Source: Monilinia fructicola
Lineage: Eukaryota > Ascomycota > Leotiomycetes > Helotiales > Sclerotiniaceae
DNA length: 64,000 bases
Direction: 5' to 3'
Assembly: GCA_008692225.1 (NCBI GenBank)
Contig: VICG01000011.1
Span: 620,001-684,000, forward strand
Position numbers and translations under genes: made by a program
The notes under the pieces: generated by a model
Database searches by the model: none
Told to the model about the DNA's origin: nothing
The model's input: the letters and a program-made list of their open reading frames with translations, nothing else
Part shown: one piece after another, positions 50,286 through 61,356 of the stretch
Layout of the letters: each line of letters opens with the position of its first letter
Position numbering within the stretch: position 1 is the stretch's first letter

Positions 50286-50800
50286 CTTGATGTTGTTTTG
50301 GGTTTGTGCCAGGATAGAAATTAACTTAAAACGGAATTTATTTTTAAAAAATTTAATTAATCAACGAATCTATTAAAGATTATAAATAATACTTTAATAA
50401 TATTATTAAATTAAAAAATAATCGTTTAGTATATTTAAATTCTTAAAAATCGAAAGTTTTATAAAATAAAAAATATAAAAAAATAATTTAAAAAATATAC
50501 TTGGTGTTGTTTTGGGTCTATGCCGGGTAAAAATCTACAAAATAGTATACCTTTTAAATTCTTTTTTATATATTATAAAACTTTCATTTTTAAGAATTTA
50601 AATATACAAAACATTTATTTTTTAACTTAATAATACTATAAAGCATTATTTGTAATTTTTAATAAATTTGTTAATTTATTATAATTTTTTAAAATAAGTT
50701 CCATTTTCAGTTAATTTTTAGCCCGGCATTGACCCAAAACAATGCCAAGTATTATTTTAACTAAATTTTTACTCTAGTATAGATCTAAAACAATACTAAG
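50286..50800. mobile_element. Old, RIP-like degraded MITE copy interrupted by a younger copy
   Basis: The left end CTTGATGTTGTTTTGGG and interior align with copy A at 42436-42686. The match stops at 50499, where a second copy begins, and resumes at 50750 with ATTATTTTAACTAAATTTTT..AAAACAATACTAAG, the diverged right end. Outer TA duplications are at 50284-50285 and 50801-50802. Without the insert the old copy is about 260 bp. Differences from copy A are mostly C-to-T or G-to-A. Confidence 0.85.
50500..50749. mobile_element. Younger MITE copy nested in the older one (250 bp)
   Basis: It starts CTTGGTGTTGTTTTGGG and ends GCCAAG, flanked by TA on both sides (50498-50499, 50750-50751). Its interior matches the reverse complement of copy A closely, so it lies in the opposite orientation. 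It retains the CCGGCATTGACCC part of the inverted repeat that the older host copy has lost. Confidence 0.9.
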
Positions 50801-51364
50801 TATATAAAAACGTTTATTATATAATTAGATTTATAAATATTTAAACCGATAGATATATAGTATCTAGATATAGATTTCCAGATTTCTAAATTTCTAAATA
50901 AATAGATAAATAGATTTATAGTATAAAAGTACTCAACTTGATATCTATTACTTATTAATAGATAAATAAATAATCTACTACCTACTCGAGTAATCATTAA
51001 ATTCATCAATGATATACAAACTTATCATTTAACACACCTCCAGCTACCTATCCATATTCCAAAAAGATTCCTCATTAAATTCTCCCAAACAATATAAACA
51101 ACCGCAACAATAAATATACTCAAGGAACCCGTGGACCGGGAAGTACAAACCTTCTCCAGCTAGCTACCTAAGTACTTGTGATACCACCCATATATGATGC
51201 CATATTATAATACCCATCCCAATCAATACCAATACTATGGATAACCCAACCCCCCTCCCCCCCTCTATTCTGATCCCTCGCTATCTATTTTTGCAATGCC
51301 TTATATCTACTTCATCTACCTATCTCCTTTACTCAAAGAGATAAGCATTCACAGACCCTACGTA

Positions 51365-51405
51365 CATCCATCCATCCATCCATCCATCCATCCATCCATC
51401 CATCC
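51365..51405. repeat. CATC tetranucleotide microsatellite
   Basis: About ten perfect CATC units. Confidence 0.95.
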
Positions 51406-51772
51406 AAACACAGCACAACACATCAACACATTAACACAACAAAAATCACAAGATCCACCCATCCACCTCAAAAGTTATCGACCTCCCTCCTTCCCTCCCT
51501 CCTCCTCCCTCCTCCCCCTCTTCCTCCCCCTCCCCTTCCCCTCCCCCTTTCCCATCGCCAAGAAAAAATACCCAATCCAAGATATCCAATCCAAGATATC
51601 CAATCCAAGATATCCAATCCAAGACCCAAAACTAAACCAACCACCCCAAGCTCGTAAACCGATCCTACCATCCTGCCATCTACTCAATGGATTGAAGAAA
51701 CCATCAGAGTACAGGTGGTCGGCGTGTCGTAGGTGGCTGATCATGTGGTGAGATATGGTTCACAATTTACCG

Positions 51773-51851
<79 letters not shown>
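51773..51851. repeat. ATC trinucleotide microsatellite
   Basis: About 26 perfect ATC units, about 340 bp past the 3' end of the aldolase gene. A poly-isoleucine open frame is only a by-product. Confidence 0.95.
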
Positions 51852-52193
51852 ATTTTGACTCGGGCGGATTTGCGCTTTTCTCATCCATTCTGATAAGAGC
51901 GCTCTCAATTGCCATCACTTTCCGCCGCATTTGCTCTCCTTTTGGTATTTGGAAGTCACATCTTTCTATAAACCGTCACCAAGAATGTAACTTTGCATGC
52001 AATCATTATCAAAATCATATCAGTATATGCATATCTTCTCATGAGGCATCTCGTTTGCATTTATAGGTTTGACCAAAACTCCTCCGCCCCAACCACCATT
52101 TCTCCGCTCTTCGCTATGTATTTCATAACAATGTCCTAAACCATTTAAATTTTTAAAACGCAATCTGTATATCCGCTAATCATCGTCATCAAC

Positions 52194-53492
52194 TTATAGC
52201 TGTCCTGCAGTGTTGAAATCCTTAAGACCCTCGGCAAGACGTTGGGACATGGTCTTCTCTCCCTCACGAACCCAGACACGGGGACTGTAATAATATTAGT
52301 ATATATCGTTTCCAACAAGTGAAGAGACACTTACTCGAACTTCTTCTTGTTTGGCTTGTCTGGTCCCTCTGGGTTACCAACTGGGGTCAAGAGGTAATCC
52401 TTGTTCTTGAGGACGTAGTCACGAATACCAGTGAGGTAAGCGAATTGCATATCGGTATCAAGGTTGACCTTGACAACACCGTAGGAGATGGCGTCCAAGA
52501 ATTCCTGCTTGGAGGATCCAGATCCACCGTGGAAGACCAAGAAGACTGGCTTGTCCTCCTTTGATCCGATGGCTTGCTTGACGTGGGCTTGGTGCTTGCC
52601 GAGGAGCTCTGGGCGGAGCTTGACATTACCTGGCTTGTAAACACCGTGGACGTTACCGAAACCAGCGGCAATCGAGAAGTATGGGGAAATTGGGGAAAGA
52701 GCTTGGTAGATGGCAAGGATATCCTCTGGTTGAGTGTAAAGGGAGTTGTTGTCAACGTCCTCGTTGTCGACACCGTCTTCCTCACCACCGGTAATACCGA
52801 TCTCCTATAGAATGAATTAGATGAGTTGATTTCTTGACATACTTTCTTGTTTGATAACATACCATCTCGAGCCATTGCTTCATTGGTGCAGCTCTCTTCA
52901 AGTATTCGGCAGTAGTCTTAATGTTGTAGTCAACCTCCTCCTCGCTCAAATCGATCATGTGGGAAGAGAACAAAGGCTCCCCATGCTCCTTGAAGTATTT
53001 CTCATCGGCATCGAGAAGGCCATCCAACCATGGCAAAAGCTTCTTGGCGCAGTGATCGGTGTGGAGGACGACTGGGATACCGTAGGCTGGTGCAAGGGCA
53101 CGAATGTAATGGGCACCGGCGATACCACCAGCGATGGAGGCCTCTTGGTTACCGTTTGCAACACCCTAATCAAAAATCAGCCACTGCATATCTAGGGATT
53201 TATTAAACTTTTCTAACCTTTCCGGCGAAGTAAGCGGCACCACCTTGGGACATTTGAAGGATAATTGGTGACTTGGCATCGCGAGCAGCCTCAAGGGTTG
53301 CTACGACGGTCGACGAAGAGGTGACGTTCTACCATTATTAGCTATTAACCCTAGGTAGATTGTTTCCATGTTGTCACAACATACAATAGCTGGGATGGCA
53401 AAGTTGTGCTCTTGAGCATAGTTGAAAAGCTTGAGGACATCATCTCCAACGATGACTCCGGACTTTCTGCTGAGAACGTCGGTAACACCCAT
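52194..53492 (-). CDS. FBA1: Class II fructose-bisphosphate aldolase
   Basis: The model is complement(join(52194..52284,52335..52804,52863..53165,53218..53328,53385..53492)), 360 aa. The four introns (50, 58, 52, 56 bp) join in phase. This zinc enzyme cleaves fructose-1,6-bisphosphate to dihydroxyacetone phosphate and glyceraldehyde-3-phosphate in glycolysis and runs the reverse in gluconeogenesis, in the cytosol. Family marks are SQGGAAYFAGKG, the zinc-ligand motif VVLHTDHCAKK, the histidine-bearing GFGNVHGVYKPG, FHGGSGSS and VVKVNLDTDMQFAYL. Length equals typical fungal aldolases (359-361 aa). The start MGVTDVLSRKSGVIVGDDV matches the family. The intron-rich structure and frequent C-ending codons fit a highly expressed gene. 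CT-rich DNA upstream (53540-53640 on the minus strand) fits a strong promoter. Confidence 0.97.
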
Positions 53493-54659
53493 ATTTTCGA
53501 TTGTGATTGTGTTGTGGTTGTGCTTGTAATTTAAAGGCTATCGTCTTTTGTAAAGAAAGGGGTATCTGAGGTTTGAAGAAAGAGTCAATAGAGAGACAGG
53601 CAGAAGATGAAGAGGGTGGAAAAGGTTTTCTTTAGTAGAAGGTCATAGAGAGGGTGGAGTATTTTTGGATTTTCAGGACCGATACCGTCACAGCTTAAAT
53701 GACGCTAATGGTGGGGTGATTGTTTCCAATCCTCAACATATTGTTGGCAGTTATTGGGTCTTTCCCCAAAAGATATGGAACCTCCAGTCGAGCTTTGAGT
53801 GAGTGTGACGTACCTTGCTGTTACTGGCAGTATTGTGCTCTTCTCTTTTCCAATGACTTGTGGATGTGTTTGATGTTGATGGGTCAACGTGGAGGGGGTG
53901 AGATAAAAGTCAACATCAACTAACTAACCGTACGATGCGATTCCAGTTGGCGGCAGGAGAGGTACTTAAGTCAAATCTGGTGAAAGAGCTGCAAGTGGGG
54001 TTGTGATAAGATTGACCTCATAGCCATGGCACAATTGGGAATAGATGTAACATTGCCGAAGAAACTACGGCGAGTTCCTCCGACTCAAGTCACTCAACAT
54101 ATGTCTTTGTTCGAATCCTCTAAGGTTGTCCCTCGGTCTTATTCATTTTCCTGGGCATGCAGCTAGGGGGAAAGCGAAAACCTTCTTCCGGTCATGCTGA
54201 ATGAACTTTTCTTATATATGTATATATCTATATGTATACATCTATATACGTATATGTGTATGTATGTGAGGTATAAATCCTTTCGACGACGAGCTTGGGT
54301 GAGATCAAGAGATAACCTGGAACCGTCTTTCACAATGAAAGAGAGCTAAGCGTTTAGATATGCGCTTTTGCATGTACTGTATCAAATTTGGTGGCTGCAC
54401 TCATTACGCAATAGGTATATTCAATTGTGTCCTCATTGGACTTGGCTCCTCATTTCACGAATGACTGACGGACGGGCTGAATGAATGAGAGCCTCCTGAA
54501 TATCATTCTCATGAGTTTTTTAATCAGCCATGAAAACTTGATAGTGTCTCCAGCTGTATATTCTACTTCCCGATTAGGGAATATGTAGCATTACATCGAA
54601 AAACAAGACGACCTAGGTATCCAGGTATCTAGGTATCGCCCAAATCAACTTCAGTATCT
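53493..54659. other. Intergenic between FBA1 and bL9m genes
   Basis: No gene. It includes the aldolase promoter and TATATGTATA-type repeats at 54210-54265. A group of CCTAGGTA/CCAGGTA/TCTAGGTA motifs is at 54611-54637, just past the 3' end of the bL9m gene. Confidence 0.6.
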
Positions 54660-55622
54660 TTAATCTTGAGCATTGATTTTGATCGCTCTTCGAACTGCAT
54701 TAGGAGCCCCTTTAAGTTGTATATCAACCTCGAAAATGCCCACATGTTTGACGCGATCTTTCTCTTCCGTCTCCTGAACAAATTTGATATCTTCTGGTCC
54801 AAAAACGACCCGCTTTCCTTCTGAGTCCTGGGCTAGAATAGTCTTTAACTTCGCAGCTACATCTGCAGTCGATACTGACCCGTAGATAGGTACCTTATCC
54901 GGGTTCCCTGTGCTGTTTGCTGCAGCTGCGGCGGAAATCGAGGAAGATGATGCTAGAGAGGGCGAGACCTTCTTGACTGGCACAGGAGTAACGTTGATGG
55001 CTGTCTCGAAGAAGTCGATATAGGGTGGTATTAAGTCGGATAAGATAGCAGTGGAGCGTTCGGGCTTTTCACAGTAGATTAGCAAATGTTCTTTTACTTT
55101 GTAGAAACTTCGAGGTCTGCGTACACTCAGCAATTCAAGCTCAGCAACCTTGTTGAGGTTAAGTCGACGTATTCCGCTCGGATATTTTTCTGGCTTCTTC
55201 TTGTCTTGCACCTGCTCTATTCTAAAGGGCCTGCGCTTCCCAAAAGTAGAGTCAGGAGGAGCGATAGTTTTCCTTGAATCAGCGTTGTCGGAATCTGTAG
55301 CTGTTACATATACCGCAAACCCTCTACCATACAATTTGTTTCGCATCAATCCAGGAGGAACTTGGACAATTCTTCCTACATCAAAATTAGTAGCTTGCAC
55401 TTCCTATGCCCTTCAGGTAGATTGAAACTTGCCCTTTCTGCCAATCCCTATCACAGGTTTCAATAACTGAACTGTAACGTTATGATTTTTTTCTTTGGCA
55501 AGCTTCTTCTTTCCCCGAACCTGCTGGCTGCTTAAGGATAATGGCCCCGCGCTGAAGCTACTTGCGGTTCGACGGAGACATGCCAGGCATGAAGGTGCCC
55601 GCGACTGTAACAAGGAAGCCAT
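54660..55622 (-). CDS. MRPL50: Mitochondrial large-subunit ribosomal protein bL9m
   Basis: The model is complement(join(54660..55375,55433..55622)), 301 aa. The 57-bp intron has an unusual GC donor (G|GCAAGT), a perfect CTACTAAT branch point and GATGTAG acceptor. Splicing gives IGRKGRIVQVPPGLMRNKLYGRGFAVYVTA, the bL9 signature in which GRKG is followed by the PGLMRN element. The N-terminus (MASLLQSRAPSCLACLRRTASSFS) is rich in Arg/Ser and lacks acids, as expected of a mitochondrial targeting sequence, followed by QQVRGKKKLAK. The long C-terminal part is fungus-specific; it includes an Ala/Ser-rich stretch and VSTADVAAKLKTIL. The protein binds 23S-type rRNA in the large mitochondrial subunit. 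No frameshift is seen. Confidence 0.88.
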
Positions 55623-56242
55623 TGAGTGAGAATGGGAGTTGAGAGACCGGACTCATCAATTAATCCATAGAGTACAAATCACATCGCCAAAAATATTTGG
55701 CCATGCTCAAGGTACACCAGAATTTATTCAATCCACCCTCCAGACTGACATCGGAATCTCGGCGTCAAAGAAAGACTGGGGTAACGACAAAAGAATGAGC
55801 ATTTATCAAAGTTTGTTTCTCATATTTCATTCGGTTGATCTTGATAAGAGATTTTGGAATACCTTCATTCCAAAAGACTTTGACAAACCCATTCATGATA
55901 ATCAATGTTTTTTGACCTTCTGTGGAGGAGGGCTTCCAATGATTTGGTGCATTATTTTTTACTTCATTGAATTCGGGAACATATTTGACAGCGGGGGCCT
56001 GGCATTCTTGTTCGGAACTTACAAGCTTCAACTCCTTATTTCTTGAACACAAAAGAAATCGCCAGAATAGATTCAGTCGAAAGGTGTGTCTTGTGATGGA
56101 CTTGTGATATTGGAAGTTCTTCTTGAATCTCCAACCTTTACCTCATCCCCTCCACCATCCTCTCTCATCTTTAATTCAATTCGCCCATCCCCTCTCTTCG
56201 ACCTCCCCCGAAAGTTCCGCAAGTCTTTAATTTGACGAAAGA
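55623..56242. other. Divergent intergenic between bL9m and USP genes
   Basis: It has two overlapping open frames on opposite strands (55639-56046 and 55765-56052) of about 100-135 codons. Neither resembles a known family, and their overlap suggests chance. The region must contain both promoters; CT-rich sequence lies at 56130-56215. Confidence 0.5.
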
Positions 56243-58249
56243 ATGCCAGATAAACATTTCACGACATTGACATATGCCGCGGGCGCCTCTCTTGCTGCCA
56301 TTACCCTGATTTATGTTTTTGCGCCAACCTTTCTAATGGACGAACAAAACGAATCTCCTAATAACAGGAAGAAAGGAGTTGTAGGATTGTCCAATACCGC
56401 CAATGATTGTTTTATAAACTCGGTCCTCCAGGCTCTCGCGGGTCTAGGCGACTTACGAATATACTTGATCAGAGAAACACACAGAAGGGGGCTGGATAAT
56501 CCAGAGGTATATACCCAGATTGTGGAAGATCCGGCGCGACAGGGATTGCCAGTATGGAAGATAGAAGGTTTACAAAAGGGCCTAGTCACTACGGGACTGA
56601 AAGACATTCTGGATGCATTAAACGAAAGACCTTTATACAAAAAGACGATATCTGCTGGACCATTTGTAACAGTATTAGAAGGTGCATTTAAGCAGAGGAT
56701 TAGTCGACAACAACAAGACGCACAAGAGTTTCTCCAAGTAGTGGCTGAGAGGTTATGTGACGAGTACCATGCAGGCCACAGAGCAAGAAATCATGCAAGA
56801 AAGTTGGAGGCTGGCAAGTCTGCAGAATTGTCCACTTTAGACGAAAGTGCTGTGGCCGAAAGTTTGGGCCAGCTTGATCTCAATGATAGTGCGATGTCCA
56901 GCACTAATTCTCCTGCAACGAATGCAACAACGGCCTCTTCTCATAGCTCAGAAAAGGCAAGCTCAACATCATCGGGGTCGCCTCAACAAGGTAGAGAGCC
57001 CCATAGTGACGTCGATAAAGAAGACGAATTTCCATTTGAAGGCGGCTCTGAATCACAGATTGAATGTTTGACCTGCGGCTTTAAACCAAAACCCACGCAG
57101 ACTACCTTCTGTTCTGTTACCTTAACTGTTCCCCAGGTCACCTCTACCACTTTAAATGCATGCTTTGATGGAATGTTTAAAACGGAGTATATTGAGGACT
57201 TCAAATGCGAAAAGTGCAGATTAATACATGCCTTGAACACCCTTGAAGAAGAATATTCTCGTTCGACTTCAGAAAAATTCAAGGAAAAAGCTCAAATATC
57301 AATATCGAAGCTGAAGGCTGCTATAGAAACAAATCCTGAAGAAGAGCTTCTCGATGTTGAACTACCAGATTCGAAATTTGCGCCTAAGCGAAAGATTGCT
57401 AAACATGTTCGTATCACCAAATTCCCAAAAGTTATGGCAATTCATCTCTCGCGGTCAATCTTTGAGTCGAGGTCGACCATGAAGAATTCTGCCAAGGTGA
57501 CATTTCCTGAACAGCTACCGCTTGGTGGCCTGTTGGATCGACGAAAGTATAGGCTCCTTAGTCTAGTATGTCACAAGGGAAGCCACCATAGTGGACACTA
57601 TGAATCTTTCCGGAGACAATACAATGTGGCTCCATTCTCAACCCCGAATACTTTTCAACCTTCAGTTGCATATGCCAGATCTGTAACATCTACCCCTTCG
57701 ATACTGTCGACTCCACAAATGAACGCGACTCGAAGGGATGAGGGTGATAATAACACCCTTTCATCGACCCCTGAATTACTGTCGCCAACCACAGCATCTA
57801 CTACCTCCCTCTCAAATGCCAATGGGCGCCATTCGATTGACTCTTCACTGACCAATAAACACCTCTCTGGCATAAATCCAACATCAGTCAGTTCTATCGC
57901 ATCGTCGAACAAAACCGCGAGACCTACATCGGCTCCTCGGGATTCTGATAGTGGCAGCATCCGTTCCCTGGGACGCTCGGCACGAAGAACTCTATCAAAA
58001 GTTTCCAGTACAATTAGTCGATCGTCTACGGCACCACCCTCACCCAAGCTGTCCCCGTCCAACCAAGAAGGCACCCGGACCTCTTTGACACAAACTGTTC
58101 GTACTAAGCGAAAGAAGAAGATAGTCGAAAGATGGTGGAGGATTAGTGACGAAAAGATAAAAGAGAGCAAGACTAGTGAAGTTTTGGGCATGCAAAAAGA
58201 GGTTTACATGTTATTTTATGAGCTAGAAAGGGTAGAAGAAGATCCATAG
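56243..58249 (+). CDS. Membrane-anchored ubiquitin-specific protease (Ubp16/USP30-like)
   Basis: A single exon of 668 aa. A hydrophobic segment at about residues 10-31 (TYAAGASLAAITLIYVFAPT) precedes the protease domain, as in yeast Ubp16 and animal USP30, which sit in the mitochondrial outer membrane. The Cys box is GLSNTANDCFINSVLQAL with catalytic Cys near 56, and a QQQDAQEFL element (about 155) follows, as in USPs. Zinc-ribbon pairs CLTC and CEKC lie in the middle. The His box GSHHSGHYESF places the catalytic His near 452. Between domains and after the His box are long Ser/Thr/Pro-rich disordered stretches, and the protein ends with a short conserved block, VERWWRISDEKIKE..EVYMLFYE, which closes the USP fold. 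Usual GNTC is AND-C here. The orthology to Ubp16 is inference from the anchor and order of motifs. Confidence 0.87.
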   Translation: MPDKHFTTLTYAAGASLAAITLIYVFAPTFLMDEQNESPNNRKKGVVGLSNTANDCFINSVLQALAGLGDLRIYLIRETHRRGLDNPEVYTQIVEDPARQGLPVWKIEGLQKGLVTTGLKDILDALNERPLYKKTISAGPFVTVLEGAFKQRISRQQQDAQEFLQVVAERLCDEYHAGHRARNHARKLEAGKSAELSTLDESAVAESLGQLDLNDSAMSSTNSPATNATTASSHSSEKASSTSSGSPQQGREPHSDVDKEDEFPFEGGSESQIECLTCGFKPKPTQTTFCSVTLTVPQVTSTTLNACFDGMFKTEYIEDFKCEKCRLIHALNTLEEEYSRSTSEKFKEKAQISISKLKAAIETNPEEELLDVELPDSKFAPKRKIAKHVRITKFPKVMAIHLSRSIFESRSTMKNSAKVTFPEQLPLGGLLDRRKYRLLSLVCHKGSHHSGHYESFRRQYNVAPFSTPNTFQPSVAYARSVTSTPSILSTPQMNATRRDEGDNNTLSSTPELLSPTTASTTSLSNANGRHSIDSSLTNKHLSGINPTSVSSIASSNKTARPTSAPRDSDSGSIRSLGRSARRTLSKVSSTISRSSTAPPSPKLSPSNQEGTRTSLTQTVRTKRKKKIVERWWRISDEKIKESKTSEVLGMQKEVYMLFYELERVEEDP

Positions 58250-58910
58250 ATGCATTTCAGTATGGGTTACACGGACAGATGGCCTGGGTTGGTACTTTGT
58301 GTATTGAAATTTGTATATGATACCGTGGGTTGGTTCTAACTGATATATGAACATCATTTAGAGAAATAAGATATTGGAAAAACACGGGGAAGTTAGATGC
58401 ATACTAGAATAATTCAATGGTTATATATTATGAATGCACCTAGGTACTCCGCATATTATCGAGGAAAAGAGTTGACCGTATGTATATCTTTCGCTCAAAG
58501 AGCTCATGGTAAGTCATCGTAAAAAAATCAGTTAGGGGCAGAGTTTGGGAACTCTGTACTCTGTCTAATTAGTATTTAAGCTAGCTATCACTGATGCTAC
58601 CTAGTAAGCCGAACATCAAAACTTGGATTCACCACCCGTATGTCTCAAATCCATTCTCGAATAATCAACTCATAATATTGAATAGCTTGTATAGCCCGTA
58701 TGAATAAATCAGAAAGAACTCTAAACTCCTATATCAATACCAAGCTATACCAATAGATCTACGGATTACAAGGAATACCCGAGCTACGCGCTCGCCCCTC
58801 TAAAGCATAAAAACACGCGCTCCGCGTTCGCATTCCACCAATCTCAAAATTTCGCAAATCGGAGTCAACGACATACAATTGCAATAAAATTCCCATGAAT
58901 ATGCGTGCAA
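58250..58910. other. Intergenic between USP and the acidic membrane protein genes
   Basis: No gene. It contains CACCTAGGTACTCC at about 58438-58450 and AT-rich sequence near 58660-58740. The right end is the leader of the next gene. Confidence 0.6.
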
Positions 58911-61356
58911 ATGGCTCCCAGCAAACAACCTCGATACGATAGCTCACCTTCACCACGCGCACGAACAACTTATGGCGCGAATAAAAATAATACTGGGGCT
59001 AATACCCAGACGTGGGGAAGCAGGGCGAAGACAACGTCTGGGGGTGATTGGATGAAGAGGATCTTGGACGATGAAAATGATGGGGAGGACGCAAGTGTGG
59101 ATATAGAGGGGGTGACGAGGGATATTGGGAAGTTGAGAGAGGAGGAAGCTAATGGGACGGGTAGAGGTTGGGATACGGACCTAGATTTTACGACTAAGAG
59201 TATGGATCTTAATCAGAGCCCGCGATTGAAAACAACGGGAATTCCGAGTAGGATTGAGGAGATTATGGCGGATGAGAGAAGTTTTGGTGAGGATGATGAC
59301 GAGGATGAGGACGAAGAGGATGCGGGCGCGAATCCTATTGAGGTTCAAGATAAGCCGGCAAGGAGAGAAAATATCGTCGATAAACCTGAAAGTCGGAAAG
59401 TTCCACACGCGGCGGAGAATGAGAATGCGACCAAGGATGCAACCCGCGCGAAATCACAGGAAAGGAGAGAACGTTTGCGAAGGGAATTGAGACAGCGGCG
59501 CGAAGAGCGAAGACCAGTTACTTCATATGAGAGTGAAGATAATAAGATTCCTCAGGAAAGACAGGAAGGGGTTTTTGCGAAATAGGTTGTCTAGGGAACG
59601 AAGATCAAAAAGCGGCGACTTTTCGAAAAATGATATATTGCATGCCGACCTGCCTGTACGTAGTAGGCGTAACAATAAAGAGAACATCATGCCACAGGAG
59701 GAGAAACCGCTCTCGCGGCTAGAAAGAAGATATCAGGGGGAAGATGTTTTGAAAGCGATACAGAGAGCTCGCGAAAACAGAACAAGAAATGATTACAACC
59801 ACAGAGTTCCTGAAACTACTGAACCGCAACCAAGCGCTGAATACAGCCAAGGAGCTACAGAAACTACTGGATCGCGATCCAGGATCGAACACAGCCATAA
59901 GGCTTCAGAAACTACTGAACCGCGACCAAGGACCGACTATAGCTATAGAGCTTTGGAAAATAAAGAGCCACGATCTTTGGAACGAGCTGAAGGCGAAGAA
60001 ATAGAAGATATGCACGAGAAAACAATACTGGAGGAAGAAGGGGAAAGGATACGTGGAACCCCTATTACAGTATTTAGCGGGAATGAGAGACAACCGAATG
60101 GACCGAATTCCAGACAAGAAGATTCTCTTCAGATTTTAAGGAACCTTTCCAAGGCTATCACAGATACGAATGGGAATGAGAGGAATGATCCTGAAGCTCG
60201 GAAACTATTAGAAAGGACACCCTTCGAGCTCGAGCATGTCTCTGAAAAATTTCAAGATTCGGCGCCAACCCCTCCTCCATCCGCCCCCATCGATCCACTC
60301 CTCTTGCCCACCCCAAGAGTTACAGGTGCATGGATCGAGACCCCGGCACCACCACGAATGCACACTAATGGTAGAATACCGAGAGAACCTCAAATTAAAG
60401 AGGAACCTTCCTCGCCACGTAGCCATAGTGAGCCCTCCAAACCCTCCCAATCACATTCGCGAACCCGTCCAACTCCAATAAACAGTGCCCCTACCGTCTC
60501 CGCCGCTGCCGACCTTGAACGTATAGAAAAAGAAGCTCGAGTCGATGACTCTACTACTATAGATCGTGATTTCTCTTTAATCATTAAAAATCAATCTGCG
60601 TCTCCTCCCGGGCCGGATAATACAGAAATCAACCTCGATTTCGATGAAAAGGGTCAACCACTTTCTCAGAAAGAGAAAGAGAAACGACTTGAAGAACTTG
60701 CATTCCATCGTATGAGTCGGAGTTTGAAGCATACTTCAAGCAGTATACGAGATGCTAGACATGGCATTGAAAGGTTGGAGCAACAAGTCGCATCGTCGGG
60801 CTCACATGTTCATACCCCAAAAGAACTCGGTATCCCCACTTCAAACGTATCATCTCGTCCTTTCTTCCTTGATACACCTCCTAACCCTGCCTTGAACCCA
60901 AACGTCCACTACCTCATGATCCCCATTCCCCGTTTCCGCTACCCTGGAACGGGCCGGCTTACGTGGTTTGGATTCATATTCACAATATTCACAGCATGGT
61001 TTGTGGCGGAGTGGGCAATGTGTGAAACATATTGTCATCCAAAATACTCGACTAAAGATATTTGGCGCCCCACGGATCCATACTGGCCATGGGCCATTCC
61101 GATGAAATTAGATCAATGGACCGGAAAGGTGGCTAGCGGGAAAATGGACGATATTTGTGATTGGTGGCAGGGGTGGGATGAAGAAATACGTATTTGGGAG
61201 GAGCAATCTAAGAGAGGATATGAAGCTACGGCGTATAAGATTGCTGAGGTTGGAGGTGACGAGGTTGTGGAGGAGATTGTGGAGGGTGGAGGTGGGGGCG
61301 TAAATGGGAAGAAACGAAGCACTTGGTGGAGTTGGGATAATGATGAGGTCTTATAG
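58911..61356 (+). CDS. Large acidic protein with one C-terminal membrane segment, apparent frameshift
   Basis: I do not recognise the family with confidence. The frame from ATG 58911 (MAPSKQPRYD) stops at 59585, while the following frame is open to 61356. Discounting one base of the G4/T5 run at 59568-59576 gives a single 814-aa protein, exactly in phase. An intron there is less likely: no good branch point is seen. Features in order are a polar N-terminus with TWGSRAKTTSGGDWMKRIL, an acidic run DDDEDEDEEDAG, a basic helical stretch RAKSQERRERLRREL, SGDFSKNDILHADLPVRSR, three 17-residue tandem repeats around ASETTEPRPRTDYSY (codons from 59803), a Pro-rich TPRVTGAWIETPAPP, and a helix DARHGIERLEQQV. 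A hydrophobic segment LTWFGFIFTIFTAWFVAEWA at about 61000 and a short aromatic tail finish it. The layout suggests a nuclear-envelope or ER-anchored structural protein, but this is a guess. Confidence 0.65.
59803..59960 (+). repeat. 51-bp tandem repeat within the acidic membrane protein gene
   Basis: Three diverged copies, each 17 codons, of a unit that reads ETTEPxxxxxYSxxA in protein. It keeps the reading frame, because 51 is a multiple of three. Confidence 0.85.

Noticed and set aside
51755..52066. Poly-isoleucine frame
   Set aside because: Translation of the ATC microsatellite.
52319..53195. Open frames on both strands across FBA1
   Set aside because: Shadows of the aldolase exons; the spliced minus model explains every conserved block.
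55639..56052. Opposed frames between bL9m and USP genes
   Set aside because: They overlap each other in the divergent promoter region and lack family features.
57655..58191. 178-codon minus frame
   Set aside because: Antisense of the low-complexity Ser/Thr-rich part of the USP gene.
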